From: Actinoplanes flavus
Lineage (GTDB): Bacteria > Actinomycetota > Actinomycetes > Mycobacteriales > Micromonosporaceae
Direction: 5' to 3'
Length of the DNA: 64,000 bases
Assembly: GCF_017592555.1 (NCBI RefSeq)
Contig: NZ_JAGFNS010000024.1
Coordinates: 1-64,000 of the forward strand
The notes below the pieces were generated by a model. That model was not told where the DNA came from. It made no database searches and saw only the letters and a list, made by a program, of their open reading frames with translations. Position numbers and translations under genes: made by a program. Shown piece by piece: positions 23,752 to 30,601 of this stretch. Position 1 is the first letter of the stretch; each line of letters opens with the position of its first letter.

Positions 23752-24606
23752 ATGACCGCCGAGTTACGGCATCTCCGCGCCTTCCTGGCGATCGCCGCCG
23801 AGGGCAGCATCACCCGCGCCGCGGCCCGGCTGCACCTCACCCAGCCGGCGCTGTCCCGCACCCTGCGCCAGTTGGAGGAGCACCTCGGCGTCGGGCTCGT
23901 CGACCGCTCCACCCATCACCTGGAGCTCACCCCGGCCGGGGAGGCCTTCCGGGCGCGGGCGGCCGCGGCGGTCGCCGCCGTCGACGAGGCCCTCGACCCG
24001 GCGCGCGCCGGAACGTGGCCGCTCCGGCTCGGCCATGCCTGGTCGGCTCTCGGCGAGCACACCACCACCCTGCTGCGGGTGTGGCAGGAGACGTATCCAC
24101 ACATCCCCCTGCGGTTGTTGCGGGTCGACGACCGTACCGCCGGGCTGGCCCGGGGCCGCACCGACGCCGCGGTCCTGCGCGATCCCGGCGAGACGCCCGG
24201 CATCCACACCGAACTGCTGGCCACCGAGCAACGGGTGGCCGCCGTTCCGGCCGACAGCGAGCTGGCCCGCCGCCCCGGACTGACGCTCTCCGACCTGGCC
24301 GGCTGCGCCCTCGCGATCAACACGGTCACCGGTACCACCAGCCTCGACCTGTGGCCACCGGGCGCGGCCCCGGCCACCACGATCGAGGTGGCCAACACCG
24401 ACGACTGGCTGGCCGCCATCTCGGCCGGCGGCACCGCCGGGGTCACCAGCACCGCGACCGCGGCCATGCATCCGCATCCGGCGGTCACCTACCTTCCGCT
24501 GACCGGCGCCCGCGGAATCGAACTGCATCTCGCCTGGCGCGAACCACCGACCCATCCGGCCGTCCCCGCCCTCGCCGCGCTGCTGCGCGACCTGCTCAGG
24601 CGCTGA
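23752..24606 (+). CDS. LysR-family transcriptional regulator
   Basis: This 284-residue regulator has the N-terminal winged helix-turn-helix ELRHLRAFLAIAAEGSITRAAARLHLTQPALSRTLRQLEEHLG and a periplasmic-binding-like effector domain beginning near residue 90 (LRLGHAWSALGEHTTTLL). The ATG at 23752 is the natural LysR start. It probably controls the divergent EamA exporter, judged by position. Confidence 0.93.
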   Translation: MTAELRHLRAFLAIAAEGSITRAAARLHLTQPALSRTLRQLEEHLGVGLVDRSTHHLELTPAGEAFRARAAAAVAAVDEALDPARAGTWPLRLGHAWSALGEHTTTLLRVWQETYPHIPLRLLRVDDRTAGLARGRTDAAVLRDPGETPGIHTELLATEQRVAAVPADSELARRPGLTLSDLAGCALAINTVTGTTSLDLWPPGAAPATTIEVANTDDWLAAISAGGTAGVTSTATAAMHPHPAVTYLPLTGARGIELHLAWREPPTHPAVPALAALLRDLLRR

Positions 24607-24695
24607 CGGCGCACGCGCTGTCCGCCCGGCCGCGGCCCGGGGGCCGTCTACTCAGGGGCGGCCGGCCAGGGTGCCGCCGGTCGATCGGGGATGCC

Positions 24696-25871
24696 GTGAC
24701 CAGTGACCATGCCGGGGCCAGGCTGCGCCGCTGGCGCCTGCGCCGCGGCCTCACCCAGCGGGTGCTGGCCGAGCTGGCCGGTTTCAGTCAGGGCTACGTC
24801 GCCCAGATCGAGGGCGGACTGGCGCCCCTGGAACGCCGGGCCACCCGCGAGGCGCTGGCCCGGGCCCTGCAGATCTCGGTCGGTGAGCTGACCGGTCACC
24901 CCGGCGAGGACCGTCGCGGCTTCCCGGTGAGCGCCGAGGCGATCGAGCGGCTGCGCGGGGGCGTCATCGCCATGGCGGTCCCGGACGTCGCGGACGGTGA
25001 CGACGACGGCGACGTCGACACCGCGCTGCTGGACCGGTACTTCGAGGCCTGCCGGTACGACCTGCTGGTGCCCGCGCTGGCCGAGATGCTGACCGTCCTC
25101 GCGGCCCGGTCGCGTACCGTCACCGGCCCGGCCGAGCGGCTGCATCGGCGCCGCACCGTGGAGGTCTGTCACAGCACCGTCTGCACCGGCGCCCAACTCG
25201 GGCTTCCGGATCTCACCCTGGCCGTCGCCGGAGTGGGCATGCGCGCCGCGGAGGAACTCGGCGAGCCGGAGTACCTGGGCCTGGCCAGCTACGCCCGCAT
25301 CCGGGCGGTTTCCGCCACCCCGGGCGCCGGCCGGGTCGCCGCCGATGGCATCGACCGGCTCTCCCCGTACGTCGGCGCCGATCCCGCGGCCGCCGGCGCC
25401 TACGGCATGCACCACCTGATCAGCGCCGAACTGGCCGCCCGGGCCGGACGTTCCGCGGTGGCGTGGGCCCACATCGAGGAGGCCGCCGCGGTCGCCGCGC
25501 ACACCGGAGAACGGCGCGACCGGTTCAACTTCGGCCCGGCCAACGTGGCGATGTGGCGTCTCGCCGTCCTGGTGGCGCTGGGGGAGGGCCGGGCCGCCCG
25601 GGTCGCGCCGCCCGGTTTCCGTCCCGAGGCGGTGTCCTCGGCGCACCGCCGCGCCTCGTACCTCATCGATCTCTCCCGGGCGCTGCTCCAGGGCCGCGGG
25701 CTGGAGGACGACGCGGCCGGCGCCCTCTACCGCGCCGAGGCGATCGCGCCGCAGCAGGTGGCCGTGTCCGCCGGGGCCCGCGACGCCCTGCGCGTCCTGC
25801 TGTCGCGGCCCCGGTTCGGCCGCGACAGCCGTCTGCGAGGGCTCGCCGGCCGGGCCGGAATCCGCGATTGA
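24696..25871 (+). CDS. XRE-family regulator with TPR-like C-terminus
   Basis: This 391-residue protein has an N-terminal HTH_XRE (LRRWRLRRGLTQRVLAELAGFSQGYVAQIEGGLAPLERR, residues 8-46) and a long alpha-helical region resembling degenerate tetratricopeptide repeats (for example VAWAHIEEAAAVAAHTGERRDRFNFGPANVAMWRLAVLVALGEG). This layout is common in streptomycetes and Actinoplanes next to a small HATPase, as here (25915). The GTG start at 24696 is chosen as the last start before the HTH. Confidence 0.82.
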   Translation: MTSDHAGARLRRWRLRRGLTQRVLAELAGFSQGYVAQIEGGLAPLERRATREALARALQISVGELTGHPGEDRRGFPVSAEAIERLRGGVIAMAVPDVADGDDDGDVDTALLDRYFEACRYDLLVPALAEMLTVLAARSRTVTGPAERLHRRRTVEVCHSTVCTGAQLGLPDLTLAVAGVGMRAAEELGEPEYLGLASYARIRAVSATPGAGRVAADGIDRLSPYVGADPAAAGAYGMHHLISAELAARAGRSAVAWAHIEEAAAVAAHTGERRDRFNFGPANVAMWRLAVLVALGEGRAARVAPPGFRPEAVSSAHRRASYLIDLSRALLQGRGLEDDAAGALYRAEAIAPQQVAVSAGARDALRVLLSRPRFGRDSRLRGLAGRAGIRD

Positions 25872-25914
25872 TTCCACTAATCCTCCCGCCCGCCGGACGC
25901 CTTACCGTTCCCCC

Positions 25915-26361
25915 ATGACGCAGATTCCCAGCGGAACACCGGGGGAGCCGCCGCAGCTCACGGCGGCGTTGGCGCCGGATCCGGACGCCGCGAGCCTGGC
26001 CCGCACCCTGGTCGCCGACGCGTGCCTGCGCTGGCGACTGCCCGGCCTGCTGCATCCGGCCCGGCGGGTGATGTCCGAACTGGTCCTCAACGCCGTCGAA
26101 CACGCCGCCACCGACCTCGTCGTCACGGTCACCCGCCACGGCGACGGCCTGCACCTCGCGGTCCGCGACGGCGACCCGCGCCTGCCCCGCCTCCGGACGA
26201 TGGCCCGCGTCCGCCGGGGCGCCCCTCTCGACGAACGCGGCCGCGGCCTCCAGCTGGTCCAGGCCGCCGCCACCCGCTGGGGCGCCGACCGCACCCCCAC
26301 CGGCAAGACCGTCTGGGCCGTCCTGCTCCCCGTCGTGGCGGTGCCGCTCAGCCGCGGCTGA
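25915..26361 (+). CDS. Anti-sigma-factor-type ATP-binding protein (HATPase_c)
   Basis: This 148-residue protein of the RsbW/SpoIIAB-like GHKL fold has the N-box VMSELVLNAVEHAATDL near residue 55, the G1-like AVRDGDPRLPRL and the G2-like DERGRGLQLVQAAATRWG. In actinobacteria such stand-alone ATPases pair with XRE regulators and often with a short DUF397 protein. No DUF397 gene is present here. Its end overlaps the convergent membrane protein gene by 14 bp. Confidence 0.87.
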   Translation: MTQIPSGTPGEPPQLTAALAPDPDAASLARTLVADACLRWRLPGLLHPARRVMSELVLNAVEHAATDLVVTVTRHGDGLHLAVRDGDPRLPRLRTMARVRRGAPLDERGRGLQLVQAAATRWGADRTPTGKTVWAVLLPVVAVPLSRG

Positions 26362-27019
26362 GCCCGGTGGCGACCGCTGTCAACGTGGCCGCCGACAGTT
26401 CGGCGGTGCCGCTCACGTCGATCACCGTGCCGTCCGCCGTGGTGATCAGCACCTGGTGTTTCGGCCCGTCCGTGGTCTGCCCCCGCATCAGCCGCGCCGT
26501 CCCGGCCGGCACCGCGAACTCGCCGATCTGCTCCATCCCGGCGGTGGACCAGGCGGACAGCCATCGCGTGATCGTCGCCCGGTCGGCCCCCGGCGCCGTC
26601 CGCAACGGCTGGAGAACCGTGATGAACAGGGAGTTCCCGCCGTTCGCCTGGACGAAGATTCGCATCGTGACCACGGCGCTCGCCCGGCCCGGTCCCGGTT
26701 CGGAGCCGTCGTTGACCAGCAGGTTCTCCGTCACCGCGTGCACCGAACTGCTGACCTGTGGATCGAGGCGCAGCCCGGGAGGTGCGTAGCCGATCCGGAA
26801 CCCGGCCACCTCGCCCACGGCGGGGGCGGTGGACACCACCGGCGCCCGCCGTGGCTCCGGCCAGGCGGCCACCGAGATTCCGGCCAGGCCGAGCAGCACG
26901 CAGCCCACCACGGCGAGAGCCCGCAGACGGCGGCGCCGGCGGACCCCGCGCCCCACCCGCTCGGCGAACCCGGCCGGCACCGGCAGATCGAAATCGGACT
27001 TGGACAGCATCTCGCTCAC
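26348..27019 (-). CDS. Membrane protein coupled to ECF sigma factor
   Basis: This 223-residue protein has a basic N-terminal part (GRGVRRRRRLRALA), one transmembrane helix at about residues 30-50 (VVGCVLLGLAGISVAAW) and an extracytoplasmic domain. Its GTG start overlaps the sigma factor TGA (GTGA), so the two are translationally coupled. This is the usual position of a cognate anti-sigma or sensor, but there is no zinc motif in the short cytoplasmic tail, and the anti-sigma role is inference. Confidence 0.75.
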   Translation of the reverse strand: MSEMLSKSDFDLPVPAGFAERVGRGVRRRRRLRALAVVGCVLLGLAGISVAAWPEPRRAPVVSTAPAVGEVAGFRIGYAPPGLRLDPQVSSSVHAVTENLLVNDGSEPGPGRASAVVTMRIFVQANGGNSLFITVLQPLRTAPGADRATITRWLSAWSTAGMEQIGEFAVPAGTARLMRGQTTDGPKHQVLITTADGTVIDVSGTAELSAATLTAVATGLSRG

Positions 27020-27492
27020 CCCTGCGTCATCCGGCCGCGCAACGTCGACAAACCGCGGGACAGATGCGACCGCACCGTGCCCGTGGCACACCCCAGCACC
27101 GCGGCGATCTCCTCGTCCGGCAGGTCGCACAGATAGCGCAGCGCGATCGCGGCCCGTTGCGGCGGTGGCAGGCCGGCCAGGATCTGCCGGATCGCCGCGG
27201 ACGACTCGACCGAGGCGAGCGCCCCGTCCTCCCGCGCTGTGTCGGGCACCGTGGCGACGGGGATCGCCCGGCGTCGCCTCCGCTCGTTCAGAAACAGGTT
27301 GATCATGGCGCGTTGCGCGTACCCCACAGGGTTTCCGTCCCTGCGCACCCGCGACCAGGACGTGCCCACGCGGATGAGGGTCTCCTGGGCGAGATCCTCG
27401 GCGGCGGCCGAGTCAAGCGTCAGCGCGTTGCCGAGCCGCAGCAGCCCGGCGGCGCTCTCCCGCACGAAGGCCTCGAACCCCGTATCCCTCAT
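27016..27492 (-). CDS. SigE-family ECF RNA polymerase sigma factor
   Basis: This 158-residue sigma factor has region 2 (FEAFVRESAAGLLRLGNAL, then AEDLAQETLIRVGTSW, NPVGYAQRAMINLFLNERRRR) and region 4 (LPPPQRAAIALRYLCDLPDEEIAAVLGCATGTVRSHLSRGL). The short form and FExFVR start match the SigE family. The ATG at 27492 is the best domain-based start. The ribosome binding site AGAGG is unusually close, and GGAAG is 14 nt away, so translation may be weak or the start slightly different. Confidence 0.88.
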   Translation of the reverse strand: MRDTGFEAFVRESAAGLLRLGNALTLDSAAAEDLAQETLIRVGTSWSRVRRDGNPVGYAQRAMINLFLNERRRRRAIPVATVPDTAREDGALASVESSAAIRQILAGLPPPQRAAIALRYLCDLPDEEIAAVLGCATGTVRSHLSRGLSTLRGRMTQG

Positions 27493-27552
27493 ACCTCTAA
27501 TACACTTCCGGGCGCCGGATCTGTTGCAGTCACCGGCGGAAGGGAACGGGAA

Positions 27553-27606
27553 ATGCCTCTCACCATGGTCACGGTCGCTCTCTCGCCCGAGGAGCAGGCC
27601 GCGTAA
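27553..27606 (+). CDS. Leader peptide upstream of MFS pump
   Basis: A 17-codon ORF reads MPLTMVTVALSPEEQAA, with GGAAGGGAA directly upstream. Its last codons form the left arm of a strong hairpin and its TAA sits in that hairpin's loop. The position, strong ribosome binding site and hairpin overlap suggest a regulatory leader whose translation controls the downstream pump. A shorter start at 27565 is possible. No known leader family is recognised. Confidence 0.65.
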   Translation: MPLTMVTVALSPEEQAA

Positions 27607-27643
27607 CACGCTGCCCGGCCGGCTCCTCGCCACTTTTCTTCTT
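27588..27643 (+). terminator. Attenuator hairpin of the MFS leader
   Basis: Arms CGAGGAGC/GCTCCTCG (27588-27595, 27622-27629) pair perfectly. After one A-G mismatch, GGCCG/CGGCC (27597-27601, 27616-27620) adds 5 bp, leaving a 14-nt loop with the leader stop codon. A T-rich tail (TTTTCTTCTT, 27634-27643) follows, as in intrinsic terminators. The right arm is also complementary to the pump's ribosome binding site GAGGAGC (27652-27658), giving a mutually exclusive alternative fold. Confidence 0.7.
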
Positions 27644-27662
27644 CCTGGCTTGAGGAGCTATT

Positions 27663-28856
27663 TTGCGTGCCCTTCTCTCCGCGCCCATCGGCGCGGACTT
27701 CAACCGTCTCTGGACCGCGTCCGCGATCTCGAACATCGGCGACGGCGTCACCATGGCCGCCGGCCCGCTGCTGGTCGCCTCGATCAGTGACAACCCGTCG
27801 CTGATCGCCGGCGCCGTCTTCGCCCAGCAACTGCCGTGGCTGGGCATCGCCCTGATCAGCGGCGCCTGGGTGGACCGCCTCGACCGCCGCAACCTGGCCG
27901 TGGTGGTCAACCTGCTGCGCGCCCTCGCGCTGGGCGTGCTGACCACCACCATCGCCACCGGAACGGTCACCGTCGCGGTGATCTACCTGGTGATGTTCCT
28001 GCTCGGCGTCGGCGAGACACTGGCCGACACGGCGGTGGGCGCCATGCTGCCGGCGATCGTCGCGTCCGAGCGCCTGCCCAGCGCCAACGCGCGGCTCGGC
28101 GCGACGTTCAGCGTCAACCAGTTCGTCGCGAAACCGCTGGGCGCCTGGCTTTTCGTCATCTCCGCGGCCGCGCCGTTCGGGCTGGACGCGCTGACCTTCG
28201 GGGCCGCGGCCGCGCTGATCGCCGGAATCCGCCCGGTCCCACCGTCCGAGCTGCACGAACGCACCTCACTGCGGCGCGAGATCGGCGCCGGTGTCCGCTG
28301 GCTGTGGAACCACCGCCTGCTGCGGACCCTGGCGGTGAGCATGGGGATCGGCAACATCGCGTACTGCGCGGCGTTCGCCGTCTTCGTCCTCTACTGCCGG
28401 GACCGGCTCGGCCTCGGCGAGGTCGGCTACGGCGTGCTGCTCACCGCCTTCGCGGTGGGCGGCCTGTTCGGTGCGGGCGTGGCCGCCCGGCTGAGCGACC
28501 GCTTCGGCAACGCCGCAGTGCTGCGGGCCGGGCTGATCATCGAGGTGATCGTCCACCTGACACTGGCCGTGACCACCTCACCGTGGGTGGCGGCGGCCAT
28601 CCTGGTGGTATTCAGCATCCACACCATGGTGTGGGGTGTGATCACCTCGACGGTCGGCCAACGGGCGGTCCCCGATCCGCTCCGTGGGCGCGTGTCCAGC
28701 GTCTACTTCCTGATTCAGACCGGCGGGGCGGCCCTCGGCTCGCTGCTCGGCGGCCTCCTCGCCGGCGTCTGGTCGATCACCACACCGTTCTGGATCGCCG
28801 CCGCGACCATGGCACTGATCACTCTGGGTGCCTGGCGCCCGCTCAGAGAAGCCTGA
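27663..28856 (+). CDS. MFS efflux transporter (MefA-like type)
   Basis: This 397-residue major facilitator protein has about 12 helices and motif A as GAWVDRLDRRNL near residue 67. The layout resembles MefA/EntS-type exporters of macrolides, siderophores and other drugs, by memory of the family. It starts with TTG at 27663, 4 nt after GAGGAGC. The leader peptide and attenuator upstream suggest expression depends on ribosome progress, as in antibiotic-inducible resistance genes. The drug is not predictable. Confidence 0.85.
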   Translation: MRALLSAPIGADFNRLWTASAISNIGDGVTMAAGPLLVASISDNPSLIAGAVFAQQLPWLGIALISGAWVDRLDRRNLAVVVNLLRALALGVLTTTIATGTVTVAVIYLVMFLLGVGETLADTAVGAMLPAIVASERLPSANARLGATFSVNQFVAKPLGAWLFVISAAAPFGLDALTFGAAAALIAGIRPVPPSELHERTSLRREIGAGVRWLWNHRLLRTLAVSMGIGNIAYCAAFAVFVLYCRDRLGLGEVGYGVLLTAFAVGGLFGAGVAARLSDRFGNAAVLRAGLIIEVIVHLTLAVTTSPWVAAAILVVFSIHTMVWGVITSTVGQRAVPDPLRGRVSSVYFLIQTGGAALGSLLGGLLAGVWSITTPFWIAAATMALITLGAWRPLREA

Positions 28857-28873
28857 TCCGGTACGCCCCGCGT

Positions 28874-28906
28874 GTTCAGCCCGGCGGCCACGCCGCCGGG
28901 CTGAAC
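28874..28906 (+). terminator. Perfect 15-bp stem terminator
   Basis: Arms GTTCAGCCCGGCGGC and GCCGCCGGGCTGAAC are perfectly complementary with a 3-nt loop (CAC), 18 bp past the MFS stop. There is no T-tract, as is common for actinobacterial hairpin terminators. Confidence 0.85.
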
Positions 28907-28918
28907 CGGGATACCGGC

Positions 28919-29139
28919 TCAGGACTCGCTGGAGCGCTGCCCGTCGTCCCCGCGCATCCGGCGGAACCGGCCGGCGATCCCGCTGGAGAGCATGCCCGTC
29001 ACCGAGCCGGCCATGCTGAGAGCGGTGTCGAGCCCTTTCGCCCCAGCCTCTCCGACAGCAGAGAACGTTCGACGTCCGGCGCCGGCCCGATGACCGCCAG
29101 GCCATCACCGGCGCTGACCAGCTGAATCTCGGCGCTCAT
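28919..29139 (-). pseudogene. Frameshifted remnant beginning MSAEIQLVSAGDGLAVIG
   Basis: The first frame encodes 46 residues starting MSAEIQLVSAGDGLAVIGP and stops at 28999. From the middle of it, another frame reads on as GLDTALSMAGSVTGMLSSG and IAGRFRRMRGDDGQRSSES to a stop at 28919. The start looks like the N-terminus of a longer actinobacterial family I only vaguely recall (MSxEIQLxSDGDGLAVIG). The two segments make sense only with a frameshift or deletion between them. It is probably a decayed gene. Confidence 0.5.
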
Positions 29140-29250
29140 CGCCCGCTCGCCCGGTGGCTCGTTCGAGCCCGAGGCTGACCGGGCCGCCCGGACCATGATC
29201 ATCCTCCGCTCCGGCATTTCCCGGCGACGTCCAGAGGACCCCGACCATGC

Positions 29251-29356
29251 CCGGTACGCGCGACCCGGTCCCGTCCCATCAGGACAGTTCCGCCGTGCCC
29301 CGCGACCTCGCTGCCCACTCCCGCCTGTGCCGCGCCCGCCGGGCGCAGATCGGTGG
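29251..29356 (+). repeat. Dispersed ~107-bp repeat, copy Y
   Basis: This is the partner of 11041-11147, in the same orientation. It ends one base before the stop of the small membrane protein gene, so it lies in that gene's 3' untranslated region. Confidence 0.65.
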
Positions 29357-29557
29357 TCAATCCGGGCGGCGCAGACCCCGGTACACCGCGGTGATGCCCA
29401 GAAACAGCGTGGTGACCAGCACGATCGTGATGGCCGCGTTGACCGCCACCGGAATGTCCTCCGCGTAGTACTGCTTCCCGTAGTTGGCCCCCACGATGAC
29501 GACCACATAGACCCACCACGGTGCCCACTTGCGCTCGCCCGGCCTTTTCGCACTCAT
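29357..29557 (-). CDS. Small two-helix membrane protein
   Basis: This 66-residue protein has a basic start (MSAKRPGERKWAP), helix one WWVYVVVIVGANYG, an acidic loop KQYYAEDIPV, helix two NAAITIVLVTTLFLGI and a basic tail YRGLRRPD. The start at 29557 is preceded by GAGGGG. The family is unknown. It resembles small actinobacterial membrane proteins of unknown role. Confidence 0.7.
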   Translation of the reverse strand: MSAKRPGERKWAPWWVYVVVIVGANYGKQYYAEDIPVAVNAAITIVLVTTLFLGITAVYRGLRRPD

Positions 29558-29726
29558 GCAGAACCCCTCTCGGCGACCTGTTCCGCCCTCGAGCATCCCG
29601 GGCATCACCGGCCACGCCGTCCGCCATCAGACCGACGCGCACCCCATCACTTGGTCGTACGTCTCCGCCCGGTGAGGCAGCCCCGGGAGCAAGCTGGATC
29701 TTTGCGGCAGAAGGTAAGAAGGACCG

Positions 29727-30493
29727 GTGGCGGGAGTGGATGGACTGCGTTCGTTGCTCGGCGAACTGGTGGACGAGGGCGCGGTCGGCGTCCTGGCGGA
29801 GCTTCGGGACGATGGCGTCACCTGGCGGCTGAGCAGCGGGGTCGCCGAGCTGGGCACCGACCGGCCGGTCGAGCGGCGCTGCGCCGGGAGCCGGACTTCG
29901 CGCCCGGCGCCTCCCGCGCCTACAACAACACCGGATACGTGCTGCTCGGCATGCTGATCGAGAGGGTGACCGGCCGCTCGTACCGTGAGGAGGTCGAGCA
30001 GCGGATCCTGGGACCGCTGGACCTGCGCCGGACCCGGGCCGACGACCACGGGACGCGGTTGCCGGAGCCGCACGCGCACGCCTACCTGGACGTGGACGGC
30101 GTGCCGGTCGACATCACCGAGTGCAGCCCGTCGCAGGCCGGCGCGGCCGGCGGCATGGTGTCCACGGCCGCCGACCTCAACCGGTTCCTGGCCGCGTTGA
30201 TGGCCGGCGACCTGCTCGGCGCGGCCGAACGACGCGAGATGCGGTCGACCGTGGCGACCGACGTCCCCGGCGTCGACGGGGGCCTCGGCGTCAACCGCTA
30301 CACGCTGCCGAACGGCGCCGTGGTGTGGGGCAAGGAAGGCGGCTTCCACGGTTTCCGGACGTGGGTCTTCCACCAGGACGAACCCGCCCGGCAGCTGGCC
30401 GTCTCGATGACCGTGGCGGGGGAGGCCGGGCCCGCCACCCACGAGCTGCTGGCCCGCGCCGCCGACGTCTTCACGCCGACGGCGCGGGGCTGA
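29727..30493 (+). pseudogene. Beta-lactamase/DD-peptidase-fold gene with internal deletion
   Basis: The gene starts with GTG (after AAGGA) and encodes VAGVDGLRSLLGELVDEGA and RLSSGVAELGTDRPV, the normal N-terminus of actinobacterial serine beta-lactamase-like proteins. Near 29880 the frame changes. The rest (EPDFAPGASRAYNNTGYVL... to GPATHELLARAADVFTPTARG) is the C-terminal half, including the YxN motif (YNNTGY) and GKEGGFHGF. The roughly 100-residue part carrying the SxxK nucleophile is missing. The gene is therefore inactive as a hydrolase, through a deletion that also shifted the frame. Confidence 0.75.
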
Positions 30494-30590
30494 GCGAGCG
30501 CCGGCCGCGCGGGATCGAGCGAGCGCCGGCCGCGCGGGATTGAGCGAGCGCCGGCCGCGCGGGATCGAGCGAGCGCCGGCCGTGCGGTCG
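30491..30590 (+). repeat. 25-bp tandem repeat, four units
   Basis: Units TGAGCGAGCGCCGGCCGCG + CGGGAT start at 30491, 30516, 30541 and 30566. The first base alternates T/C, and the last unit is degenerate. The array begins with the stop codon of the broken beta-lactamase gene and ends 12 bp before the lyase stop. GCCGGC in each unit can form hairpins, so it may act as a transcription end. Confidence 0.85.
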
Positions 30591-30601
30591 AGGGCTGATC
30601 G

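Noticed and set aside
27016..27018. Selenocysteine or readthrough at the sigma factor stop
   Set aside because: The TGA is an ordinary stop overlapping a GTG start (GTGA), the usual sign of translational coupling.
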